Origin: Lancefieldella parvula
GTDB taxonomy: Bacteria > Actinomycetota > Coriobacteriia > Coriobacteriales > Atopobiaceae
Length of the DNA: 64,000 bases
Assembly (NCBI GenBank): GCA_023300185.1
Contig: CP097092.1
Coordinates: 620,001-684,000 of the forward strand
Direction of reading: 5' to 3'
The position numbers and the translations under genes were made by a program. The stretch's first letter is position 1. Each line of letters opens with the position of its first letter. This document shows positions 55,856 through 64,000 of this stretch, in pieces. The notes below the pieces were generated by a model that made no database searches, was not told the origin of the DNA, and worked only from the letters and a program-made list of their open reading frames with translations.

Positions 55856-56785
55856 TTAAATCTCGTCGAAAGTGTTGTGGTGTTGCTGACCGTCGTCCAA
55901 GGTAAGGACGGTACCCAGAAGTGCTGGCTCAAGAATCTGAATCCAAAGATCGCCTCTGACCTGCTTGGCATTCTCAGCAACAGCGCGAGCTGTAACAGGG
56001 GAGTCGCAGATGGCAACCATGGTGGAACCTGAGCCCGAGATAACAAAGGCGCAAGCACGAGCAAGCTTTGCTACCTGCTTAAGCTCCTCGTAATCGGGGA
56101 TGAGCTCCTTGCGATACGGTTCGTGGATCTTATCATTGCAAGCTGCTGCCAACAGTCCGCCATTTCCTGTTTCAAGTGCGTGAGTGACAGCAACGGTGCG
56201 CCCCATCTGGTAAACGGCCGTTTCGAGTGAGACTTTCTGCGGAACCACCTTGCGCGCGTCTTCGGTGTTGACCGTGTACGGCGGTGCAATTGCAACAAAA
56301 GAGAGACCGCGCGCTACGAGCCTTCGAGTACAAACGGTATGACCACCCTCAACAAATGACGAGGTCAGGCCACCGTAAATTGCAGGAGCAACATTATCTG
56401 GATGGCCCTCAAAATGACAGGCAAAGTCGAGCGCACGCTCAGGATCCCAGCCGCCATGAGACTCGGTCATCGCGGCTGCAATACCAGCAATTACGCAGGT
56501 AGAACTTGAGCCAAGTCCACCAGAAAGCGGAATAGGCGAGTCGATAGTGATGTGCTTAGGAGTAGGCTCTTCGCCCAGCTTTTCGCAGGCTCGAACATAA
56601 GACGTCCAGACAAGGTTGTCATCGTTTCTGAACTGCTCTGGGCAGCCATCAATGATGAGCGTAGGGGATTCCCTAAACGTAATCTTTGCGCGCAGGTTAA
56701 ACGCAAGACCCAGTGTATCGTAGCCGACGCCAATGTTTGCAGAGGTAGCAGGTACAGATACGGTCAAGATGGTGTTGTCGAGCAT
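55856..56785 (-). CDS. thrB: Homoserine kinase
   Basis: 309 residues, GHMP kinase family: PATSANIGVGYDTLGLAF at the N-terminus, ATP-binding SPIPLSGGLGSSSTCVIAGIAA (near 80-100), and FVISGSGSTMVAI. Phosphorylates homoserine for threonine synthesis. Starts 22 bases after thrC on the same strand, forming thrC-thrB. Confidence 0.95.
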   Translation of the reverse strand: MLDNTILTVSVPATSANIGVGYDTLGLAFNLRAKITFRESPTLIIDGCPEQFRNDDNLVWTSYVRACEKLGEEPTPKHITIDSPIPLSGGLGSSSTCVIAGIAAAMTESHGGWDPERALDFACHFEGHPDNVAPAIYGGLTSSFVEGGHTVCTRRLVARGLSFVAIAPPYTVNTEDARKVVPQKVSLETAVYQMGRTVAVTHALETGNGGLLAAACNDKIHEPYRKELIPDYEELKQVAKLARACAFVISGSGSTMVAICDSPVTARAVAENAKQVRGDLWIQILEPALLGTVLTLDDGQQHHNTFDEI

Positions 56786-56807
56786 GTAGAACCTGCTTTC
56801 TCAGAGT

Positions 56808-58353
56808 CTAACAAGCAAAAATACGCCCGCATGCTTCGGAAACGTACGAAGCAAGCTGTTCCTTCTCGCGAACGTCAGTATGAATGATAACGTTATCATT
56901 CAGCGATGAAAGCTGGATTGGCGGATTAGTGCCCGTGATTTCGGCGAGCGTATGCATGCACGCAAAGTCATCCAGGCCAGCGGTCGAGTGGCCCAGCGCG
57001 GCAAGCACGTCGGACGAGAACTTATACGGGCTAGCAGTGGACAGACAAACGCGCACGTTACCCGCCTGGCGAGAAACCCTGTCAAGCACGTGCTTTGCGA
57101 CGGCTGTGTGAGGGTCAATCAGCACACGACAATTCTCCCAGGTAGAACGGATAGTCTCACGTGTCTGGTCGTCGGTGGCAAAGCCAGCATCAAAGGTTTC
57201 GCGGATGGTGTCCATCACCTGAGCAGGAACCGTGTAGATACCCTTGGTTACCAGCTGGTTCATCAGATAGCTGACAAGCTCAGTGTCTTTGCCGGACGCA
57301 AGATAGAGGAGTCGTTCAAGGTTTGATGAAACCAGAATGTCCATCGATGGAGAGATGGTCTTTTCAAATGCACGCCTGCGATCGTAGATGCCTGTTTCCA
57401 AGAAATCAGTCAGCACCTTATTGCTGTTAGAAGCCACAATGAGGCGATCAACAGGAAGTCCCATTTCTTTTGCAAAGTAACCTGCGAGGACGTCGCCAAA
57501 GTTGCCGGTTGGCACGCAGAAAGTAATTTTTTGACCCTGAGCGATGGCGCCCTTGGCAACAAGCTGGGCATATGCGTCAAAGTAGTAGGTTACCTGTGGG
57601 GCCAAACGACCAATATTGATGGAGTTTGCGCTGGAAAGTACGGTGCCTTTACCGGCCAACTCATGCGCCAACTCCTTGTTAGCAAAGATTGCTTTAGCGG
57701 CGTTTTGAGCGTCGTCAAAGTTTCCCTTAACAGCGCAAACAGCTACGTTAGAGCCTTTTTGAGTCACCATCTGCAGAGCGTTGAATATCCGAGACTTTGC
57801 CTTCAGGATAAAAGACGGTGATGCCCATGCCGGGTACGTCTTTGAAGCCCTCAAGTGCGGCTTTACCAGTGTCTCCGGAGGTAGCGGTCACAATCATGAT
57901 GTTCTTGCCGGCGGTGGCAGCCACGTACGCAGTACCCTCAGCGTTGACAGCGCCAGCTGCGTCCGCGTCCTCGCGAGCAACACTCATCAGGCGGGGGAGC
58001 ATCTGAAGCGCAACGTCTTTGAAAGCCGACGTTGGACCATGGAAGAGCTCAAGCAGCCAGTCTTCTCCGATAGCAGAAACAGGCGTGATAGCCTGGGTGT
58101 CCCACTGAGAGCCATACGCGCCCTCAATACAGCGAGTCAGCTCTTCAGCAGAGTAGTCGTCCAGCAGAGCAGAAAGTACATCGAAAGCAGTAGCTTTAAA
58201 GCCCTGAGAACAAACCTTTGCAAGATCGAGGGGTTTCTCGCCAATTGAATCTTGGATATAAAGGCCGCCGTCGGGAGCAATTCCCTGCAAAATGGCTTGT
58301 TTAGCCAAAACGGTATGGTCAGAGCTTCTTGTGCTGTGATATGCGACGGCCAT
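56808..58353 (-). CDS. thrC: Threonine synthase (frameshifted)
   Basis: About 514 residues after repair, the longer Gram-negative/yeast-type form. N-terminal YHSTRSSDHTVLAKQAILQGIAPDGGLY, the PLP-lysine segment GPTSAFKDVALQML, and TATSGDTGKAALEGF (phosphate-binding). The frame breaks at about 57777; deleting one T (coding CGCTCTGCAG to CGCCTGCAG) joins VSDIQR to LQMVTQKGSN. ATG 58353 begins the conserved N-terminus; a GTG at 58413 would add 20 residues. It converts O-phosphohomoserine to threonine. Confidence 0.93.
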
Positions 58354-58695
58354 GAAACCACCAATCTTTAGAACGTGCCGCGTGTTGAACGGGTCGCGCT
58401 GCGCTTGTTGCACGCGCCATGTTGCGCGTGTTGTGCGCGTGCAAATTGTGCGTCTCGCGTGTTGCGTTTCTATTATTTTAACAGTGAGAAGTAAATGTCG
58501 CTTGTAACATAGAATTGTTCATAGCATTATGAAGACGAGAAAAACTGTCGATTAGATTCTGTCTAGGTTTTTGGTAGTTTTTGTCTATGAGATTGTTATC
58601 AGTGCAGTCACCTTTGCGTGCGGTTGTCCTTGCTCTGCAATTAGCCTTGCAGGCAATCGGTTTTCTCGCAAAATGACTGCTAGATTTGGAGTTAT
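58354..58695. other. Divergent intergenic region between thrC and hom
   Basis: 342 bases. The left part (58380-58470) is G/C-rich and repetitive, with recurring TTGCGCGTG/TTGTGCGCGTG words; the right part is A/T-richer. It must contain both promoters. No riboswitch, T-box or leader peptide was recognised. One near-copy of the TTTCTCGC motif is at about 58661. Confidence 0.5.
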
Positions 58696-59823
58696 ATGCA
58701 AAACGTTGCCCTACTTGGATTTGGAACGGTTGGTGCTTCAGTTGCGCGCATTCTTGATGAGCGCGTTTCTGACGTTAACCTGACGTCCATCTTGGTTAGA
58801 GCTGGTAAAGAGCACGTTGACCCTCGGGCAACATCTGATTTTGATGCGCTCTTGTCTGACCCTGCGCTCGATACCGTTGTTGAGTGCATGGGCGGCCTCA
58901 CGCCAGCCTATGAGTACATCAAAGCTGCGCTGACTGCTAAGAAAAATGTAGTCACCTCAAATAAAGCCGTGGTATCTGCTCATTTTGAGGAGTTTATGAC
59001 ACTTGCCGCTGAAGCGGGCGTCAACTTTAAGATTGAAGCATGCGTGTGCGGTGGCATTCCTTGGATAGCAGGAATTCAGAAAGTTCGTCGTATTGACGAG
59101 ATTTCTGCGTTCTGGGGAATCATGAACGGCACCACCAACTACATCGTTTATTCCATGCTCAAAGACGGAACGGACTTTGCTGAGGTTCTGAGCAAGGCTC
59201 AGGAGCTGGGTTACGCCGAGCGAGACCCGTCAAGCGATATCGACGGCATTGATGTTCGCTCTAAGACTATGATTTCTGCATCTATCGCCTTCGACGTAAT
59301 CTGCACAGACCAGATTCCTATGTCTGGTATCAGAAACTTAACTAAGCGCGATCTTGCCATGTTTGGCAGTCACGATATGACAATCAAGCTCTTTGGTCGT
59401 GGTGTTTCTGACGGTTTATCGTATGCGGTAGCTGTTGAGCCAGTTGCGGTTTCGCTCTCAACCATAGAGGCCAACGTTCCAACTAACTTTAACGTTGCAA
59501 CTGCCGTGGGAAATACCATTGGCGAGCTCAAGTTTTACGGTCAGGGTGCCGGTGGCGACCCAACGGCAAACGCCGTCGTGCAGGATATTATTGACTGTGC
59601 CGCGGCTCCTGCTGGGGGTCAGCAGACCTTCTCGGCAGGTCTTTCATATAATCCTGAGCTGCTTGTTTCCGATTACGTGTTTAGGACGCAAGCTGACATT
59701 CCTGGCGGTTCGTTCTGGGAGCCAGGCGCTCAGCTGGTTAAGAACTTAAGTGCCGAGAAGGCCCGTGAGCTCTCTTACCAGCGCACTTTCGCAAGACCCT
59801 ACAACCTTTATGGCTGCACTTGA
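58696..59823 (+). CDS. hom: Homoserine dehydrogenase, without a C-terminal ACT domain
   Basis: 375 residues. NAD(P) loop GFGTVGASVARIL at the N-terminus, VTSNKAVVSAH, NGTTNYIVYSML and ELGYAERDPSSDIDGIDVRSK in order. The C-terminal ACT domain that gives threonine feedback in the ~430-residue form is not seen; instead a short tail FRTQADIPGGSFWEPGAQLV follows. First gene of hom-lysC-asd. ATG follows TTGGAG by 4 bases. Confidence 0.92.
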   Translation: MQNVALLGFGTVGASVARILDERVSDVNLTSILVRAGKEHVDPRATSDFDALLSDPALDTVVECMGGLTPAYEYIKAALTAKKNVVTSNKAVVSAHFEEFMTLAAEAGVNFKIEACVCGGIPWIAGIQKVRRIDEISAFWGIMNGTTNYIVYSMLKDGTDFAEVLSKAQELGYAERDPSSDIDGIDVRSKTMISASIAFDVICTDQIPMSGIRNLTKRDLAMFGSHDMTIKLFGRGVSDGLSYAVAVEPVAVSLSTIEANVPTNFNVATAVGNTIGELKFYGQGAGGDPTANAVVQDIIDCAAAPAGGQQTFSAGLSYNPELLVSDYVFRTQADIPGGSFWEPGAQLVKNLSAEKARELSYQRTFARPYNLYGCT

Positions 59824-59838
59824 AAAGAGGAATTAGAA

Positions 59839-61167
59839 ATGATCAAAATTGCAAAATTTGGCGGCTCAAGTGTTGCTTCTGCAGAGCAGTTCAAAAAAGT
59901 TAAAGCTATTGTTGAGGCTGACCCTGATAGACGCTTTATTGTTTCGTCTGCAGCAGGAAAGCGCCATTCGACTGACAACAAGATTACTGACCTTCTACTG
60001 CTGGTAAATGCCCATATTGAGTATCACGTTGACTGCACGTCTTTACTTGCAGACATTGAGGCTCGCTTTGTGGAGATTGCTGATCAGCTGGGAGTTGCAT
60101 GGCCTGTTGCTGAGGAGTTTGAGAAGTTTGCTTCAAACATTAAGTCCTTCTCGCCAGAGTATGTAGTAAGTAGGGGCGAGTGGTTTACCTGCCAGATCCT
60201 TGCTGAGTATCTTGGCCTGCCCTTTGTTGATGCTGCTGACGTTATGCTGTTCCATCATGATGGCACCATTGATATGGAGCGCACTGCTTCTAGGCTTAAA
60301 GAGGTTGTTGCTCGCAGCGGCTCGTTTGTGCTGCCTGGCTTCTACGGTGCTACCGTTGACGGCGCAATTAAGCTGTTCCAGCGCGGTGGCGGCGATATTA
60401 CCGGCGCCATTGTTGCTCGCTGCTTAGACGCAGATTTGTACGAGAACTGGACTGACGTTTCCGGCTTCCTGTCTGCAGATCCTCGCATTGTTCAGAATCC
60501 ACGTGCTATTGGCCGCATTACCTTTGACGAGATGCGCGAGCTTTCTTACATGGGTGCTTCCGTTCTTCAGGAAGAGGCAATTTTCCCTGTTCGCGAGGCA
60601 AACATTCCAATTCAGATTAAGAATACCAACCGTCCAGAAGACACGGGTACGGTTATCCGTGAGACCGCGGATGGCGATACAAACGAGCACTTGATTACAG
60701 GTATTGCAGGCAAGAAAGACTTCTTAGCTATTCATGTCAAGAAGGCTCACATGTCCAACGAGGTTGGCGTCATCAGCCGCGCACTCAATATTGTTGAGCG
60801 CTACGGCGTCTCTGTTGAACACATCCCAACAGGCGTTGATTCGTTTGGTATTGTGGTAAATGCCTCCGACGTAAAGGATACGGTTTATTCCATCATCAGC
60901 GATATTCGTCGCGAGATTGAGCCTGATGACATTACGATGGTAGACCGCTTAGCTCTTGTTTCTGTTGTTGGTCGTAATATGTCTAGGCGTTCCGGCACCT
61001 CTGGTAAGATCTTTGGCGCGTTGGGCAATGCGGGCGTCAACATTCGCATGATTACGCAGAGCTCGGAAGAGATTAGTATTATTGTGGGCGTCGATAATGC
61101 CGACTTTGATCGCACAATTGGCGTCATTTATAACGGATTTGTTCGTGACGAAATGGTTTCGAGGTAA
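59839..61167 (+). CDS. lysC: Aspartate kinase
   Basis: 442 residues. KFGGSSVASAEQFKKVK at the N-terminus, the substrate part GRGGSD-like FQRGGGDITGAIVARCL, and two ACT domains (about 300-440, with IVVNASDVKDTVYSIISDI and SRRSGTSGKIFGALGNAGVNIRMI), the usual sites of lysine/threonine inhibition. GAGGAATT lies upstream of ATG. First step of the aspartate pathway. Confidence 0.95.
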   Translation: MIKIAKFGGSSVASAEQFKKVKAIVEADPDRRFIVSSAAGKRHSTDNKITDLLLLVNAHIEYHVDCTSLLADIEARFVEIADQLGVAWPVAEEFEKFASNIKSFSPEYVVSRGEWFTCQILAEYLGLPFVDAADVMLFHHDGTIDMERTASRLKEVVARSGSFVLPGFYGATVDGAIKLFQRGGGDITGAIVARCLDADLYENWTDVSGFLSADPRIVQNPRAIGRITFDEMRELSYMGASVLQEEAIFPVREANIPIQIKNTNRPEDTGTVIRETADGDTNEHLITGIAGKKDFLAIHVKKAHMSNEVGVISRALNIVERYGVSVEHIPTGVDSFGIVVNASDVKDTVYSIISDIRREIEPDDITMVDRLALVSVVGRNMSRRSGTSGKIFGALGNAGVNIRMITQSSEEISIIVGVDNADFDRTIGVIYNGFVRDEMVSR

Positions 61168-61169
61168 CT

Positions 61170-62192
61170 ATGACTTTTGATCCAAACGGTAAGGTCGTTG
61201 CAATTCTTGGTGCTACCGGCGTTGTTGGTGCCCAGATGATGCAGTGCCTTGAAGAGCGTAATTTTCCTATCAAGGAGCTGGTGCTTCTGGCATCCGCTCG
61301 AAGCGCTGGTAAAACTATCGAATTTGCTGGCCAGCAGATTGTAATTCGCGAAGCAACACCAGAGGCTTTTGAGGGTGTAGACATTGTCCTTGGCGCAGCT
61401 GGCGACGAACAGGCAAAAGAGCTGCTTCCTGAGGCAGTCAAGCGTGGATGCGTCTGCGTTGACAATTCTCATGCATTCAGAATGGACCCAAACGTTCCGC
61501 TGGTAATCCCAGAGATTAACGCTGAGGATATCAAGAACCATAACGGCATCATCTCTAATCCAAACTGCGCAACCATTATTGGTCTGGTACCTCTGTATCC
61601 TCTGCATAAGGCAGCAGGTGCAAAGCGTATTATTGCATCAACCTACCAGGCTGCATCAGGCGCTGGCCTTCCTGGTCTTACGAGCTTGAAGAATCAGATG
61701 GCTGACGTTGTTGCAGGTAGGGAAGTAACCGAGACCGCTCCTTTTGCATACCAGCTGGCAGTCAACCTGATCCCACAGATTGGCGGCTTTGATGAGGTTG
61801 GCTACACTTCCGAGGAAATGAAGATGCAAAACGAGGGTCGCAAGATCATGCACCTTCCTGAGCTGCGCGTTAACTGCACCTGTGTTCGAGTTCCAACGAT
61901 GCGCTCTCACTCTGAGTCCATCACTGTTGAGTTTGAGCGTCCTTTGAGTCCAGATGAGGCTCGTGCAATTCTTGAGGATGCTCCAGGAATCAAGGTTGTG
62001 GACAACCCAGCAGAGCTTCAGTACCCAATGCCTCTTGATACTTCTGACCAGGACCTTATCTATGTTGGTCGTATTCGCGAGGATCTTTCCGCTGATAAAG
62101 ACACTAACGCGCTTACGTTCTTCTGCTGCGGAGACCAGATTAGGAAGGGTGCCGCAACAAACGCTGTCCAGATTGCAGAATACCTGCTGTAA
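61170..62192 (+). CDS. asd: Aspartate-semialdehyde dehydrogenase
   Basis: 340 residues. NADP loop GATGVVGAQMMQ at the N-terminus, the active-site cysteine in SNPNCATIIGLVPL, and PTMRSHSESITVEF (His) near the C-terminus. It makes the branch-point aldehyde used by both dapA and hom. Starts 2 bases after the lysC stop. Confidence 0.97.
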   Translation: MTFDPNGKVVAILGATGVVGAQMMQCLEERNFPIKELVLLASARSAGKTIEFAGQQIVIREATPEAFEGVDIVLGAAGDEQAKELLPEAVKRGCVCVDNSHAFRMDPNVPLVIPEINAEDIKNHNGIISNPNCATIIGLVPLYPLHKAAGAKRIIASTYQAASGAGLPGLTSLKNQMADVVAGREVTETAPFAYQLAVNLIPQIGGFDEVGYTSEEMKMQNEGRKIMHLPELRVNCTCVRVPTMRSHSESITVEFERPLSPDEARAILEDAPGIKVVDNPAELQYPMPLDTSDQDLIYVGRIREDLSADKDTNALTFFCCGDQIRKGAATNAVQIAEYLL

Positions 62193-62258
62193 TATTGCGT
62201 GAGCGTCGCTACGCGCACGCACGACTTTCGCCGTGACGCATCATTTTCGTTGACCAAG

Positions 62259-62299
62259 TACCCGTTCGATTCTATTTCGTGGAATCGAACGGGTATTTT
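62259..62299 (+). terminator. Intrinsic terminator after asd
   Basis: Perfect 14-bp stem TACCCGTTCGATTC / GAATCGAACGGGTA, followed by TTTT. Very strong. Confidence 0.9.
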
Positions 62300-62351
62300 G
62301 GTGCTTCCAAGTGAAATTTTTCAGCGATAGAGTGCCATTCGGCAGCAAAGT

Positions 62352-62529
62352 GGTAAAAAATGCGTTTAGTTGGGGTATCCAGAAATGCTCTAATTTTATG
62401 CAAGCTCTCTACCAGCAATTTTACGTGGACAAAATTTTGGAAATTATCACAAAATTTCTGAACTGGGAAAACGTAAGTGCCAAAACTCCGAAGTCCAAAA
62501 ATAATCCCCAACTAAACGGGTTTTTTACC
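62352..62529. repeat. Large inverted repeat in a gene-poor stretch
   Basis: 24-base arms (62352-62375 and 62506-62529) differing at 2 positions; the inner 13 bases CGTTTAGTTGGGG / CCCCAACTAAACG are perfect. About 130 bases lie between them, including AAATTTTG / CAAAATTT. Open frames crossing it on both strands (62311-62571 and 62272-62511) look like by-products. It may be a small non-autonomous transposable element or a structured RNA. From 62530 to 62710 I see only A/T-rich DNA. Confidence 0.6.
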
Positions 62530-62710
62530 CAAAACAGTACCTCTCGTTTGATATATCAATTTCTTGATTAGTTTTCCTGCATATTGGCAAGTGTTTATGC
62601 AAAAATCAACTATCTAAATAGTTAAAACTTTTATTCGAACAGGTATTCTACTTTTACAGTAGCCATACAGTTTGGGGGCAAAAAGGGGGCAGCTGCAGTA
62701 TAGGCCTAAC

Positions 62711-62739
62711 AAAAAAGGTAGACGGCAAGCCATCTACCT
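62711..62739 (-). terminator. Intrinsic terminator after tRNA-Arg
   Basis: Minus-strand stem AGGTAGATGGC / GCCGTCTACCT (one G-U pair) followed by TTTTT. Confidence 0.85.
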
Positions 62740-62747
62740 GGAGTTTC

Positions 62748-62824
62748 TGGTGCCTCCTGCGCGATTCGAACGCGCGACCTGCGGTTTAGAAGACCGACGC
62801 TCTATCCAGCTGAGCTAAGGAGAC
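62748..62824 (-). tRNA. tRNA-Arg (anticodon TCT)
   Basis: Minus-strand cloverleaf: acceptor GTCTCCT / AGGAGGC, anticodon loop CTTCTAA giving TCT, T-arm GCGCG-TTCGAAT-CGCGC, CCA encoded. Confidence 0.93.
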
Positions 62825-62970
62825 ATATAGCGTCGTTCATTATAGCAATAAGGATTGCAAATACGTTGCGCCATCAAAGATTTTCTTATCAGAAGAATGA
62901 CAAAGGAAAAGAAAAGTGGCTACACTAAAAGCAGCTACACTGGTTATAGGCTTACGTGAATGGAGACACT

Positions 62971-64000
62971 ATGTCTTACGATTTTGAATCCCGCGTTGAT
63001 CGCGCTGGTACTGGTTCTAGAAAATGGAACGTCATGTATGACGTTAATCCTGATGTAGCTCCTGGTATTCCACCGTTTTCTGTTGCTGATATGGAATATC
63101 ACACAGCTCCAGAGATTGTCGAGGGCCTCAAGGAATACATCAACGACGCAATCCTTGGCTATTCCATGCCAACCAATCAGATGAAGCAGGCTGTGTGCAA
63201 GTGGATGAAGACTCGCCACAATTGGGACGTAAAGCCAGAGTGGCTGCTCAACTCTTCAGGCGTGGTACCTGCGCTCTTTGCATCGGTTGCCGAGTTCACC
63301 CAGCCAGACGAGGGTGTCATCCTGTTTACGCCTGTCTACCATCCGTTCTACATGGCAGTTGAGGAGAATAACCGTGCGCTGGTAGAGTGCCCGCTTGTCC
63401 TGTCGGAGGGTCCTCACTACGATATTGACTTTGACCTGCTTGAGAAACTTGCCGCCGAGCCAAAGAACACCATGGTCATCCTGTGTTCACCCCACAATCC
63501 AAGCGGTCGCGTGTGGACCAAAGAAGAGCTCACGCGCATCGCAGAGATTGCGGTTAAGCACAACCTCATCGTGGTCGCTGACGAGATCCACCACGACCTC
63601 ATCATGCCAGGCTCTACGCATACCGTCTTTGAAACAATTTCCGATGAGGTCGCAGCGCGTACCATTACCTGCACAAGCGCTTCAAAGAGTTTCAACCTGG
63701 CTGGCACGCAGTTCAGCAACATCATCGTGAGCAATCCAGAACTGCGCAGCCGCCTCGAGAAGCGCCTGCAGGCCCGAGAGACCACCTCATGCAATCCAAT
63801 CAGCTTCAAGGCCTGTGAGCTGGCTTATAGCAAGGGTGGGGCATGGCTGGACGCATGCATCAAGGCTGTTGACGATAACCAGAAATTGGTCCTGGACTTC
63901 TTCGCCACCAAGCACCCTCGCGTGAAGCTCGCACCAATCACGGGAACTTACCTCCAGTGGCTCGACTTCAGGGACCTTGGCCTTACTCCAGAAGAGCTCG
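62971..64000 (+). CDS. MalY/PatB-type PLP-dependent aminotransferase / cystathionine beta-lyase, 3' partial
   Basis: 343 residues to the window end, still open. YDFESRVDRAGTGSRKWNVMYDVNPDVAPGIPPFSVADMEYHTAPEI (first part), CSPHNPSGRVWTKEEL, ADEIHHDLIMPGSTHTVF (Asp for PLP) and SASKSFNLAGTQ (PLP lysine) are typical of the MalY/PatB family, which splits cystathionine or C-S bonds. ATG 62971 follows GGAGACACT. Substrate cannot be told from sequence. Confidence 0.88.
   Translation, partial: MSYDFESRVDRAGTGSRKWNVMYDVNPDVAPGIPPFSVADMEYHTAPEIVEGLKEYINDAILGYSMPTNQMKQAVCKWMKTRHNWDVKPEWLLNSSGVVPALFASVAEFTQPDEGVILFTPVYHPFYMAVEENNRALVECPLVLSEGPHYDIDFDLLEKLAAEPKNTMVILCSPHNPSGRVWTKEELTRIAEIAVKHNLIVVADEIHHDLIMPGSTHTVFETISDEVAARTITCTSASKSFNLAGTQFSNIIVSNPELRSRLEKRLQARETTSCNPISFKACELAYSKGGAWLDACIKAVDDNQKLVLDFFATKHPRVKLAPITGTYLQWLDFRDLGLTPEEL

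Noticed and set aside
62311..62571. 86-residue open frame in the gap after asd
   Set aside because: Mostly made by the inverted repeat and A/T-rich DNA, with no ribosome site; the opposite strand gives a similar-size frame (62272-62511).

Overview
The window looks like a piece of a Coriobacteriia (Actinomycetota) chromosome, most likely Atopobiaceae (Atopobium/Lancefieldella-like). This is inferred from moderate GC, the pgeF-yggS-sepF-yggT-divIVA order typical of the 3' end of an actinobacterial division cluster, an infC-rpmI-rplT operon, Rho with a long basic N-terminus, a DUF6541-type membrane protein and a single-chain Fe-S L-serine dehydratase. No phage, IS element, CRISPR array or rRNA was recognised. 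Most of it is core metabolism and information processing.

Layout. 1-3.4 kb: division genes. 3.4-5.8 kb (minus): a paired radical-SAM / partner DNA-repair-type module with a LexA-like box at its promoter. 6-9.7 kb: cca, a TetR regulator, metK. 9.7-16.7 kb (mostly minus): DUF6541 protein, tRNA-Glu and tRNA-Gln, L-serine dehydratase, gltX, an exonuclease. 16.9-24.5 kb: M18 peptidase, spermidine-synthase-like protein, MFS transporter, DUF438 hemerythrin/PAS protein, EEP-family protein, aminotransferase. 24.5-29.6 kb: lysine riboswitch, lysA-dapA-dapB-dapH, then tgt. 29.8-36.3 kb: a RecJ-RecQ fusion, rel and a His-rich metallo-hydrolase with overlapping ends. 36.4-37.9 kb: tRNA-Leu and infC-rpmI-rplT. 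38-40.2 kb: a dispersed repeat, a TagO/WecA-type transferase, a 6S RNA candidate, tRNA-Ala. 40.3-48.6 kb: pflX-like radical SAM, a tail-anchored coiled-coil protein, pncB, argS, a tandem-MarR regulator, rho. 48.9-55.4 kb: an unknown membrane-anchored protein and a complete branched-chain amino-acid ABC transporter. 55.5-62.2 kb: second repeat copy, thrCB (minus), hom-lysC-asd (plus). The end holds a gene-poor stretch with a large inverted repeat, tRNA-Arg and a partial MalY/PatB-type aminotransferase.

Together lysC-asd-hom-thrBC and dapA-dapB-dapH-lysA cover much of the aspartate family pathway (lysine and threonine). The lysine arm is under a lysine riboswitch that seems to act on translation.

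Two global signals stand out. Twelve genes are broken by fifteen frameshifts, every one of them +1, which points to base-insertion errors in the assembly rather than real gene loss; frameshifted genes are reported as one CDS over the full span. A 9-mer, GGCGAGAAA, occurs about 19 times on the two strands where about 0.5 would be expected, with half of the copies in intergenic DNA. The best candidates for new biology are the RecJ-RecQ fusion, the LexA-box radical-SAM pair, the intergenic repeat with a compensatory stem change, and the GGCGAGAAA motif.
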